From Gracilaria caudata (lineage: Eukaryota > Rhodophyta > Florideophyceae > Gracilariales > Gracilariaceae), in assembly GCA_030374735.1 (NCBI GenBank), contig JASCIV010000349.1, positions 1 to 23,378 on the forward strand: DNA of 23,378 bases. The letters are read 5' to 3'. Made by a program: the position numbers and the translations under genes. Positions 8,995 through 17,216 of the stretch are shown one piece after another (position 1 is the first letter of the stretch; each line of letters begins with the position of its first letter). The notes under the pieces are model-generated. The model searched no databases, had not been told where the DNA came from, and saw only the letters and a list, made by a program, of their open reading frames with translations.

Positions 8995-9124
8995 GTACAG
9001 AATCTCACCCTGTACAACTGTTTGGTCTGTAACATTGTACAGCGTACAGCGGGGTTGGGAACACCAGGTGTGTTGTACTCTTTGGGGCCCGTTGGCATCG
9101 TACACCGCCGTAGTACGACGGTAC
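8995..9124. promoter_or_regulatory. GTAC cluster upstream of the LeuA-like gene
   Basis: Eight GTAC tetramers start at 8995, 9012, 9037, 9044, 9075, 9100, 9113 and 9121, against about 0.5 expected in 130 bp. The last two form the GTAC-GACG-GTAC motif. GTAC is the known core of SBP-domain binding sites (copper/hypoxia elements in Chlamydomonas). Whether that applies here is inference. The cluster ends 99 bp before the ATG at 9224. Confidence 0.5.
9113..9124. repeat. GTAC-GACG-GTAC scar-like motif
   Basis: One of four copies with the GACG/CGTC filler; intergenic, 99 bp before the LeuA-like ATG. Confidence 0.65.
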
Positions 9125-9223
9125 GTAAGAAGTTACTAAAAACCTTGCAGAGCCAGCGCGTCGATAGCGTTCGCTACTTCCCACATTCTACGAAGGTAGA
9201 ACGCTACACTTCTGCGCTGTGGA

Positions 9224-10246
9224 ATGTCCAGTATTTCGTTTGGTTTCATTTTACAGTTGTCATCAGTTCGCATCAAGGGAGCTAGTTCTCCTTTTCTAGA
9301 CGCATTATTCTCACCAAAATGCCACGCATCCAATCCTCAGAGCAGCACAGCGAGATCATCCAAAGTCAAAATATTCGACACCACACTTCGTGATGGAGAA
9401 CTAAACAGAAGAGTATCATTCAATCATGAAGACAAGCTGAAAATTGCACATCAACTATACTTACTGGGTGTCGATGTAATAGAAGCGGGCTTTCCAGCAA
9501 TGTACTCATCTGATGCAGAATCGCTCCGGCTAATCTCGAGACAAGTGGGAAATTTATCGAATCCACCAGGGATATGTGCTCTTTCTCGTGCGAATCGGCA
9601 GGATATTGAAGTATGCTTTGACTCAATACGACATGCTTTGCGTCCTCGTATTCATATCTTCTTGACAACTTCACGTGCACAATCTACCTCTCTATCGGAG
9701 AGGTATGGAAACAAGTTGCTCCATGCGACGGAGACTGCAGTTCGATTTGCAAGAAGTCTCTGCTCAGACGTTGAATTCTCAGCTGCAGACGCCTTTCAGA
9801 CCGATCGAAATCTATTGCTTGAGATAATCGACTGCGCGATTCAATCCGGAGCAACAACAATAAGCATACCAGATACACACGGGACTTGTCTGCCGTCGGA
9901 GGTAGCCTCTCTTTTCAATTTCATATGTCAGCGAACAAAAGGAGTGAACGATTTGACCTTATCAATTCACGCACACAATGATCTTGGCTTAGCAGTCGCT
10001 AATAGTCTGAGCGCTGTTGAAAGTGGTGCGAGACAAATCGAAGTCTCAGTTAATGGCATTGGTGCAAGGGCTGGCAATGCTTCTCTTGAGGGAGTTGTCC
10101 GGGCACTTTTTGTTAGACAAAATGCTTTTCGTAACATAATTTGTCCCGATGGAGAACATTTCGACGACGAATTGACGAATGTTAAACGGGAACACTTGAT
10201 CGAAACTTCTCGGATGGTTGCTGAGCGTTCTGGTATCGCTATGTAA
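9224..10246 (+). CDS. 2-isopropylmalate synthase-like DRE-TIM metallolyase, truncated, catalytic positions altered
   Basis: 340 codons, uninterrupted. Residues 1-47 are Ser-rich with few acids, transit-peptide-like; algal IPMS is usually plastidic. The HMGL/TIM-barrel domain is clear: FDTTLRDGE (51-59), LGVDVIEAGFP, HAHNDLGLAVANSL (249 on) and NGIGxRAGNASLE (277 on). Metal-site residues D57, H249, H251 and N277 are kept. Odd points: conserved RDGEQ reads RDGEL (L60), FSAEDA reads FSAADA (A188) and GERAGN reads GARAGN (A281). The protein ends right after TSRMVAERSGIAM, before the conserved stretch that normally contains AFAHESGIHQDG and the whole LeuA regulatory domain. The sequence after the stop belongs to a PIN-like relic. 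It is either a catalytically altered paralogue or a recently truncated copy. Fold is sure; activity as IPMS is doubtful. Confidence 0.85.
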   Translation: MSSISFGFILQLSSVRIKGASSPFLDALFSPKCHASNPQSSTARSSKVKIFDTTLRDGELNRRVSFNHEDKLKIAHQLYLLGVDVIEAGFPAMYSSDAESLRLISRQVGNLSNPPGICALSRANRQDIEVCFDSIRHALRPRIHIFLTTSRAQSTSLSERYGNKLLHATETAVRFARSLCSDVEFSAADAFQTDRNLLLEIIDCAIQSGATTISIPDTHGTCLPSEVASLFNFICQRTKGVNDLTLSIHAHNDLGLAVANSLSAVESGARQIEVSVNGIGARAGNASLEGVVRALFVRQNAFRNIICPDGEHFDDELTNVKREHLIETSRMVAERSGIAM

Positions 10247-10294
10247 TTCCATCAGCGTTGCAGACGCAGAGCCTCTGGTTATTCAGCCGCCGCC

Positions 10295-10651
10295 ATGCTG
10301 ATTTTGGCCGCCTCTCTCGCACGAAACACGCCGAGCCAGCAATCTACGTCCTCGTCCCCGCTTCGGATCAGTCGTCTTGCGATGGGGCTGTCGTTGTGTC
10401 GCTTTTTGTTACCGCCCGCGGTCGTGTTTTTCAGCGTGTGATGACTGCGAATAGATGACTCGTTTGTCAGGTTTGCTATTTTGTTGCAGAGCATCATGTC
10501 ATGCGCTCAGAACGTCACTGTGATGTTGACGTTGCAGAATCGACACAACGCCCCGGCAATGGCGGCTAGACTATTGCTCGCCGTTCATGTAATTCGTGTT
10601 GTTCCCATTGCGCTGGCGCTCACGTTCTTTCTATCGGCCTCGGGGCTTTGA
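10295..10651 (+). pseudogene. C-terminal relic of a PIN-like (auxin efflux carrier/Mem_trans) transporter
   Basis: One frame runs from MLILAASLA through LAMGLSLCRFLLPP, hits two TGA codons (10439-10444), then continues in the same frame through FVRFAILLQSIMSCAQNVTV and a hydrophobic RLLLAVHVIRVVPIALALTFFL to a TGA at 10649. The second half matches my knowledge of the PIN-like family: a LLQSxMPSAQNxxVMLQL helix, then a final membrane helix with VIPLALxLT. Only the last two or three helices remain, with stops, so this is a relic. It begins about 50 bp after the LeuA-like stop, which suggests a rearrangement joined the two. Family call by eye; moderately sure. Confidence 0.6.
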
Positions 10652-10670
10652 CTCAAATTGGCGATGTTTT

Positions 10671-10682
10671 GTACCGTCGTAC
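10671..10682. repeat. GTAC-CGTC-GTAC scar-like motif
   Basis: Reverse complement of the 9113 and 21093 motifs; 20 bp past the PIN-like relic stop, so no coding frame tests it. Confidence 0.65.
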
Positions 10683-10695
10683 ATCATGTAATCGC

Positions 10696-10723
10696 GATTG
10701 CAGTCTGATTCCATCCTGCAATC
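10696..10723. repeat. Hairpin, 8-bp stem (gattgcag/ctgcaatc), 12-nt loop
   Basis: Perfect 8-bp arms at 10696-10703 and 10716-10723, between the convergent ends of the PIN-like relic (+) and the Sel1 gene (-). The surrounding 10652-10933 holds no gene. Possibly a 3'-end structure. Confidence 0.6.
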
Positions 10724-10933
10724 TGATTGCAATCCCCGATTACGACACGCACAGAAGTTCCAGCAATAATTCAAGATTGCATGTAGCCGAAGGCAATGGA
10801 TTACCAATGCAAAAGTTTTCGGTAAAGAGACCGCGCAGTACAAGACATCCCTGCTAATTATACCCAAACTATCCAGCTCATGTCAGCTTAGCTATCCCCA
10901 TGACCTTCAACCTCGTCATCACCTAAATCGATA

Positions 10934-12049
10934 CTATCGAGCATACTCTTCAATTTCGGCCACCAGCTCAACGTCCACCTCCAAACCATCACGTCCTTCC
11001 TTCACCATGTTCCAAATCGCCCCAACCGTCAACATTTGCGATTCAGGTGGCTTTCCAATCGCCATAACCTGTCTTATAATCGACTTCGACAGTTCGATAT
11101 CTCTGTCTACTCCATGCGAGCCACTGGCATACATCATCGAAATCAATAGCATATCATCGATGGCCACTTCTGTCGTGTCAAAATTGGAGGCAGAATGAAG
11201 TAGCTCTGTAGCTCGACGTATGTCAACTGATACCCCTTCTGGCCCCGTCAGCAAAAGATGTGCTAGCTTATAGGTCGCATCCCCGTCGTTTTCATTCTCG
11301 ATTACTCTTTCATACAGCGATAGAGCTCTCGCTGCGTCAGCGTCCACTCCTTCTGCACCATTCACCAAGAGGTTACCCAAGTTGACCATGGCGCCAAATT
11401 CACCTCCCTCTTCAATCGCCTTTTCATACAGACACACCGCTCTCGCTGCGTCAGCATCCACTCCTTCTGCACCATTCAGTAACAGGTATCCCAAGTTGAC
11501 CATGGCCCTAACCTTACCTCCTTCTGCCACACGTTCAGCCTGTCCGTCATCTCCCACGATGGATTGCGCAATGATGTGCGCACTATCATCGTCCAGCTGG
11601 CGACCGGCGGACGTGGCCTGGAATGTGTCCATTTGACGGCGATCAGTCTCATACTTGGCGATGATTCGTAGCTTGATGATGCACAGCGCGATGGGCATTG
11701 CGATGGAAACCTCGTACGGGTCAGCGTCGGGCACCGTCTCGAACATGTCGGCATAACAATCGGCGGTGCCGTACAGCCACTCCCCCTCGGCGGACTGCTC
11801 GTGCAACGCGTCCATCGACTGTTCGTCGCTGCCATGCGCGCAAAGGCGCCGAACCCAGTACGTTATGAACGCGGCGCAGCGCTCGTCCTGGTTGAGGCGC
11901 AGAAATGTAAACGGTACGATATCGCGCAAGCCAAGGTTATCAGACACCATGAGTCGCAGCAGCTTCAGACGATGCATAAGCGCCTTTTCCAACAGCGGCG
12001 CCACTCGCACCAGTGCGCCATGTGCTCGATCTCTTTTGCCGGTTCGCAT
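10934..12049 (-). CDS. Sel1-repeat protein (C-terminal half of a MYND/Sel1-type gene)
   Basis: 371 codons from ATG 12049. Residues about 30-70 contain MVSDNLGLRDIVPFTFLRLNQD, matching the conserved RLCRSDNMGVRDLVPALFLRL region found between MYND finger and Sel1 repeats in many algal and fungal-type proteins. Sel1 repeats follow (AMVNLGYLLLNGAEGVDADAARA and relatives). Two neighbouring repeats are nearly identical in DNA, with a 114-bp period (gctctcgctgcgtcag at 11325 and 11439), so they duplicated recently. Sel1 arrays are alpha-solenoid scaffolds for protein binding. Upstream on the same strand, the rest of the ancestral protein lies in three other reading pieces (12050-12431). This ORF is therefore either a surviving truncated gene or the open part of a pseudogene. 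Family sure; expression unknown. Confidence 0.7.
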   Translation of the reverse strand: MRTGKRDRAHGALVRVAPLLEKALMHRLKLLRLMVSDNLGLRDIVPFTFLRLNQDERCAAFITYWVRRLCAHGSDEQSMDALHEQSAEGEWLYGTADCYADMFETVPDADPYEVSIAMPIALCIIKLRIIAKYETDRRQMDTFQATSAGRQLDDDSAHIIAQSIVGDDGQAERVAEGGKVRAMVNLGYLLLNGAEGVDADAARAVCLYEKAIEEGGEFGAMVNLGNLLVNGAEGVDADAARALSLYERVIENENDGDATYKLAHLLLTGPEGVSVDIRRATELLHSASNFDTTEVAIDDMLLISMMYASGSHGVDRDIELSKSIIRQVMAIGKPPESQMLTVGAIWNMVKEGRDGLEVDVELVAEIEEYAR

Positions 12050-12431
12050 CGAGTGCGGCAGTAGTCACGCGTCTCTAAAATGCCCCAGAAGTGGCCGCCA
12101 TGCTGCTCGAACAGATTGCGGCGGGTCGGTGATGACTTCAAGCATGAGCGGGCCAGTGTACCCAGAGAGCTGGCGCGTGTGAGCGTCGACGTCGCGCTGC
12201 AGTTGCGCAAGGCGTTTGCACTCGACCTTTTGCTCTGCGAAGTTGCTTCGCTGATATGGAGCACGCTTTGAGCCCGCTTGGGAGCGAGTCGTGTTCGTCT
12301 TTCTCGCAGACGGCTTTGCAGTGCCAGGTGGGGCTGGTGTTGGGATCAGTACCGTCAAATGGCGGAATGCTGTCGCGCAGCTGTTGCAGGAGGGCGTCGA
12401 AGTCCATCCACTCGGGGGGTTGTGACGGCAT
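12050..12431 (-). pseudogene. Broken N-terminal half of the MYND/Sel1 gene
   Basis: The ATG at 12431 starts MPSQPPEWMDFDALLQQLRD, then WHCKAVCEKDEHDSLPSGLKACS, the start of a MYND-type finger. The frame then changes: FAEQKVECKRLAQLQRDVDA is in a second frame, and FEQHGGHFWGILETRDYCRT in a third. After ETRDYCRTR about 32 nt appear to be inserted before the frame of the Sel1 ORF resumes with ALVRV. The central metal ligands of the finger (Cys-x2-Cys ... Tyr-Cys ... Cys) are missing between GLKACS and QKVECK. So the finger is destroyed as well as the frame. GC-rich, about 58% by eye. Confidence 0.65.
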
Positions 12432-12976
12432 GGCGGTGGCGCGGCGGTTTGATGCCACCGAAAGTAGCGGCGGAACCGCGGCCTGTGCATGTAGACGCCC
12501 GCGCTCTTTTGATCGCGGATCTTCACTGGAACGCTTGCGCACGATGCCGTTGCGACCAAAGTCCTTTGACTGCAAAGAAGTTGTAACTGGGTATTATTAA
12601 GACGCACAGGACGAGCACGCTGGACACGGAGCACACAACGGGCAGGTTGTGTCACTCACCATCGACGCAAGCACTCTAGATCACGGCACACGTCGCGCAT
12701 CTGCACACGTCGCACCTGACCCTTCAGAGTGCATAACCGCTCTTGTGAGATCGGACCCTCCGGTCCTACGGCTACCTAGCTGGTGCTTCATAAGGACCAA
12801 CACTCTTCTCCCTCTACCTCAATAAACCTTGTTAGGACTTTCATGACATTACACAACTGACTTCAGAGACACATCACTCGCGCTACCGCTGTTCGGCAAC
12901 AGGTTGTACACGAACGTGTGACGCAAACTGCGCAATTTTTTTGCGTTGTTTTTGTCCGTTTGTCTTTCAACGCCGT

Positions 12977-12990
12977 CCATGTTGCACGGT
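12977..12990 (+). repeat. 14-nt insertion creating an inverted repeat in the PurL relic
   Basis: The expected codons ...AAC GCC GTG CAA CGC... are interrupted by 14 nt. Within it, gttgcac (12981-12987) is the reverse complement of gtgcaac (12989-12995), with one base between. The insertion therefore looks like a snap-back copy of the adjoining sequence. Confidence 0.6.
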
Positions 12991-13023
12991 GCAACGCGGA
13001 GACGCAGAGATGGCGAAAAACGT

Positions 13024-13035
13024 GTACAAGGGTAC
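13024..13035. repeat. GTAC-AAGG-GTAC scar in the PurL relic
   Basis: Reading GTG TAC [aagggtac] CGC GTG, removal of the bracketed 8 nt joins VY to RVLPACMEM, exactly as in FGAM synthases (family form VYRVxxACxEM). Confidence 0.75.
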
Positions 13036-14547
13036 CGCGTGTTGCCCGCGTGCATGGAAATGCGCGAACACGACACCAGGCCGCCAGTGGCAACAACAAC
13101 TTCGGGAAGGAGCTCATCTACTCGGCCGGCGCCAAGATCTATGTGCGCCATATGTGGGGGGCGATGAGATGCTGTTGGCGGTCGAGATCTGTGTGGCCGA
13201 TTACCAGGAGCAGTTTGGGAGGCTGTTGCGTCCGAAACACGAGCAAATGTTCCAAGAGCTCTGCGACAAGAATAATGTGTTGGGCACCATCGACCGCTCG
13301 GAAGGCATTGTGCTGTGACACAATTAGGTGAGAAAGGCCGTGGTGGACTTGGATGTGGAGGCGGTTCTGGCCGATCTGCCGCACAAGACGTTTATGGACC
13401 CGCGCATGGTGTTTCGCAACGAGCCGTTGAGCGCAGGTTGAGCGTCGCGAATTGCTACAGTGAAGTTGGCGCTACGAACCGTGTTCACTCTGATGGGCGT
13501 GGGCTTTAAGAGGTTTATGACCACCAATGTGGACCGCAGGCTTCATGGGCTTGATTGCTCAGTGTGTCGGCGCTTTGCAGCTGCGGTTGGCCAAATTTGC
13601 GATGGCCATGCAGCCGCACTTCAGCCTCAGAGAACTCCGGCACTGAAATTGGAGAGCAACAAGCGCTTACGGAGCTCTCTCTGAATGCAATGGCACGTAT
13701 GAGCGTTGGTAAGATGATGACCAACCTGTGTGACGCCAAGCTGACTTTGCAGAATCACAACAAAGCGTGAAGCGAATTAGATGTGGGCCGCAAAGCTCGA
13801 TTGCGACTGCGCGTCGCTGTATGTCACCGTTGTGGCGATGCGCGATAGCATGCTGCAGCTGCAGATCGCCGTGGACGGACGCAAGGATTCGCTGTCCATG
13901 GCGGCTCGACGCCTCACTGCGAATGGGTTGGTGGAAACGCTGCGATCGCCTGGAAAGCTGATGACAAACGTCTACTACTGTACGATGGAAGATGTGAACC
14001 AGAACCTGACGCGCGATCTGAAAGCACACGGCGACTGTGCGCTGATTCTGATCGATGTGTCGAGGGGGAAGAGACGGCCGGGAGGTAGGCTAACTACCCC
14101 TAACTAACCACTAAACGGCTGATGTCTGCAGCGCAAGGCGGAGCGCACCGCGTCTCAAATACGGAGCAATCACGTCAATGGCGCACATCGTCGAGCAATT
14201 GCTCCTCACCAGCCCCAAACTTCCCCCCAATTCCACTCCCACTTGCACCAACAATCACCATGAGTTTGAGCCGTCATCAAACGGTGACGGCCAAACCCCC
14301 AAACGCGCACGCAACCATCCCTCCGCCACTTCCTCTGCAGAAGCGCTCTGGCACACCCTCTGACGCACATCGCCGACCCAATACCGCCAAGCCCGTTGCA
14401 GCGCGCCTACCCCGAATCCACCCTCCTTGTCGTCCAAAAACCGCGCACAACGTCATCCGCGCCACCGCCGCTGCTCGTCGCGCTGCTTTTGCCCCTCACG
14501 CAGCGCTCCCTTGCCAGCGCCGAGCACTCCATCTTCGATCCATTCAC

Positions 14548-14577
14548 CGCCAACCGCCACAATTGTGGCGGTTGGCG
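14548..14577. repeat. Perfect 30-bp palindrome, no spacer
   Basis: Left arm cgccaaccgccacaa (14548-14562) and right arm ttgtggcggttggcg (14563-14577) are exact reverse complements, with no unpaired base. It lies in the coiled-coil relic region. Confidence 0.95.
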
Positions 14578-15296
14578 AACAGCACATCGTCTCTCCATCC
14601 GCGCCCGACACCACCGCGCGTAGAACATGTCTCCACGCGCCGCACACGCCGCACGTCGCCGCCCATTCGCGCAGCGCGTCGCGACGAGAGCATCCGTGCA
14701 CTCTGCGTCAGCAGCACAACGAACGAAGCGCCACGCTCCCGCGTGTGCACCACGACCATCTCAGGCTATGCGAGCTCTTTTCCTAGCTTCGCGCGCAAAA
14801 CGACGCGCTACAAGCCGCTCTGTCCTTCCAGCGCGACGCACAAGCCGGAAACCACTCCCAGCTGCGTCGCGATCGCGCACACAACCAACCCCTGCCCGAG
14901 CAACAGAGTGCGTCTGCATCACGAGAAGCACACGCTTCAGCAACACACCAACACGCTGCCCGACGGCTTGAAGAAGCTCAAGATGCAGCAGGCGACGCTG
15001 CAAACGCGCGTGGGTGAGCTGCGCGAAAAACGCATCACGTTGGACAACACGCTGCACGCGCTGCGCGACAAGACGCTGGCGTTGAGAATGGGCAGAAAGA
15101 AGGCGGAGAGCGACGTGGCGCGTAGCACGCGCGCGGAGAGTGCGTTGGAAGAGGAGCTGGCGTCGTTGAAACCATGGCCTTAACGCGCGCTGCGCGAACG
15201 CGATGAGATGAACGCCGAGCTGCGTCGTGCGCGCGCGCAGGTGGAGCACTGGATGCGTGATAGTAGCAGCGTTGGCGACGGCGTGTCGGCCAACAA

Positions 15297-15308
15297 GTAC
15301 CGTCGTAC
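15297..15308. repeat. GTAC-CGTC-GTAC scar in the coiled-coil relic
   Basis: Reading AAC AAG TAC [cgtcgtac] TTC CAG, removal of 8 nt gives ANKYFQLLGMDSAI in place of ANKYRRTSSCW. No family consensus is available here, so this is weaker than the PurL and TsaD cases. Confidence 0.6.
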
Positions 15309-15341
15309 TTCCAGTTGTTGGGCATGGACTCTGCCATATGA

Positions 15342-16106
15342 TTGATGTGTGCGTGATGGGCCGTTTGTTGAGCTTCAACACATGCATCGCGCCACGCATC
15401 GCGCCACCCTTCGCACAGCCAGTGTAGCACGCGACGCACGCGTTTCCAGATCAACACCAACCCAAGTGCTGCTCTTACATCATCCGCTGCTGCTGCACCC
15501 CACATCTCTGACTGTAGGTATGCATGCGTCGTGTGGATCTCGATCAAGTATTGGACAAGTGCGCGTTAGTTTGTGCGCCTGCAACGCCAACACAAGGGCA
15601 CAACCGTCGAGCAAACGTATTAGCTCGCGTCAGGTTTTGCGTTTCGGAAGTCACATCGGGCGTCCGCTATCACCACAGTGTGTCTCTGCTCCCATTCCGT
15701 GCGAAGCACTGAGTGCCGATGCATACTGCAAATTTGTGTGAGTAGAGTGAAAACTTGCTCATCAACGCTCTAGTGTGCAGAATCTTCTACGAACCTATCG
15801 AAGTTCTTCTTGGTACAATTTCCTTCTCAACCTTTGAACAACTACCCTCACGAGGTCTCCCAACCATCTGCGTAGTAGTCAGAGGTTCGTTGAGAGCGTT
15901 TGTAATCATTGGATCCTTCACTACTGCAGAATCTGTGTTAACGTATCCAAATGGCATGAGCTTCATTTCTCACTAAAAGATTTGTCCACGTTTTGTACTT
16001 TTCCGGCCAGACATCTTTGTAACCCTTGACACATACTGTATCGTCTAGGGAGCTCCGAAGAAGTCGTTCGAATTGTCTGTAACATCTTCCAGTACTTATC
16101 ACCGAT
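15342..16106. other. Boundary region with possible minus-strand coding remnants
   Basis: The first 400 bases are GC-rich and hold no supported gene. From about 15740 the sequence becomes AT-richer. On the minus strand, pieces read GYKDVWPEKYKTWTNLLVRNE (about 15970-16030) and, in another frame from an ATG near 15969, a 59-codon ORF including TDSAVVKDPMITNALNE and ending VGRPREGSCSKVEKEIVPRR. Basic GRPR-type tails are common at transposase C-termini, so this may be a transposase remnant. That is speculative. Confidence 0.3.
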
Positions 16107-17216
16107 ATGGGACAAAGCAGAACAAAATTCAGGTTAAAGAAAGCCATAACGAAGAACAAGACTAAACGGTTTGCACGAATGCGGACTTTGGATCAAATGT
16201 CTTCGAGTGAGACTGACGAAGTTCTAGACGAGGGTGGACCACGTTTTGAGATATCATACAAATCAAAAAGTTCGCTTTGTGAGAAAGATTTGCCTAATTC
16301 AGATACAGATGAAGAAGAGTGGGCGATTGAACAAGTTATGATTGGTGATGGGACTAAAACATCCTCCAGTGTCCTTCGAAAAGGAAGAATATATGCGTGC
16401 GGGTCATCCAGCACACAAAAAGATCTGCAAAACTTCTTCGAAATCGAGGAAGATAGCCTTGGCTTGCATCATGTTCGTGGTCACATGGTAACCGTTCAAG
16501 GCCGTTATGTTACCCCAAAAGGTATTAGAGAAAACAATAATAATATGAAAACCGTTTTGATTGACACAGAAAAGCTACAGGACGATGGATCGGCAGGGTT
16601 TACCGATGGTTGTTTGAATTACCTGAAAAGCCATCCTGGGTTCAGTATAAGAGTTAACTTTCCTGGCCGCCGTCCGCCGTGCAGAGACGCACAGGATGTA
16701 TGGATGAAGGAAAAGGAAAGACCTTTCTGCTTTGGAGAAGAAAACAATTGCATTATAAGCGCGAGCGTAAACGTGGTGTTTCAGATGTTTCTCTTTCGAA
16801 CAAAATGTATACAAAAAAGCACTGAAGCTGCAAAGAGAGCAATGGACTGCTTCGAGAATCATAGGGAGCCGTTATACACAGTGGGATCAGTAACACCCGT
16901 TTTTCAGAAGATGAAACTCTGTTTAGATGTTAAGAAGTTTCCTTCTACGAAGTACGACGCGCGCTCAATTTCCATACTGCAAGGCGAAAAGTTTTTGTTG
17001 GTTAGGTTACTCGCGAAGAAAAAGTCCGACCATGTGGTTTGCGTAGACATTCCAAATAGAATGGTAATCGATAGCGTAGAACGGTTTCCTTTGAGACTTT
17101 GCGAAGAATCTTTAGCAGTTGCAGGCGGTGGGAAACGGATGAAGCCTAAGGTGATAGAAGTTCGTCAGGTTTACTTTACACCAAAATTTGAATATGATCA
17201 ACGTCGATTATGATCA
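16107..17216 (+). CDS. Unrecognised protein with a papain-like Cys/His/Asp arrangement, possible transposon cargo
   Basis: 368 codons with a clear ATG. Residues 1-95 are charged (basic, then acidic patches) and probably disordered. The C-terminal 170 residues show ENNCIISASVNVVFQMF (Cys215 at a helix start), then SDHVVCVDIPNRMVIDS (His309 before a strand, Asp322 after the next strand). This is the order and setting of catalytic residues in papain-like/OTU/Ulp-like cysteine peptidases. I see no exact family, so peptidase activity is inference. Base composition is lower in GC than the flanking relics. A fragmentary minus-strand coding region with a GRPR-like tail overlaps the 5' end. Cysteine-peptidase ORFs are known as cargo of some eukaryotic DNA transposons (ULP1-like genes in MULEs), hence the suggestion. 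It is intact, unlike its neighbours. Confidence 0.55.

Larger units (their letters stand above)
12954..14086 (+). pseudogene. Relic of phosphoribosylformylglycinamidine synthase (FGAM synthase, PurL/PFAS type)
   Basis: Pieces in all three frames, in family order: FNAV, VQRGDAEMAKNVY, RVLPACMEMREHD, GNNNFGKELIYSAGAKIYV, GDEMLLAVEICVADYQEQ, NNVLGTIDRSEGIVL, then KRFMTTNVDR, AMARMSVGKMMTNLCDAK, MWAAKL, QIAVDGRKDSLSMAA and LIDVSRGKRRPGG. FGAM synthase catalyses step 4 of purine synthesis. This is only the middle of the roughly 1300-residue enzyme; the C-terminal amidotransferase domain is absent. Disablements seen: a 14-nt insertion at 12977-12990, an 8-nt GTAC scar at 13028-13035, an indel in a G6 run near 13155, TGA and TAG just after GIVL (about 13317 and 13326), a TGA near 13439 and others. 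A living copy must exist elsewhere if the pathway is present. Confidence 0.85.
14178..15341 (+). pseudogene. Relic of an unknown coiled-coil protein
   Basis: GC-rich (above 60% by eye). No family recognised. One frame reads LRAQNDALQAALSFQRDAQA and ARRLEEAQDAAGDAANAR (about 14790-15010). Another then reads LKKLKMQQATLQTRVGELRE through ARSTRAESALEEELASLK, meets TAA (15181-15183), and continues in frame with RALRERDEMNAELRRARAQV (to about 15250). All are heptad-rich, so this is one coiled-coil coding region with at least one stop and several frameshifts. The 5' third (14178-14780) is low-complexity Pro/Ser/Arg-rich in every frame, as in disordered N-termini. After removal of the 8-nt scar at 15301-15308, the frame reads SANKYFQLLGMDSAI and stops at 15341. 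The start at 14178 (MAHIVEQLLL) is a guess. Confidence 0.45.

Noticed and set aside
10233..10255. 23-nt GT...CAG stretch at the LeuA-like stop (and similar 23-nt stretches near 5175-5205 and 5396-5420 on the minus strand), suggesting ultra-short introns
   Set aside because: Removing them does not join conserved sequence or keep frame. At 10233 the new frame is neither LeuA nor the PIN-like frame. GT and CAG are too common for the shared length to count as evidence.
12345..12356. A seventh scar: GTACCGTC followed by AAAT in the MYND relic
   Set aside because: The second GTAC is absent and the minus-strand reading DGTDPN is in frame as it stands, so no insertion is indicated.
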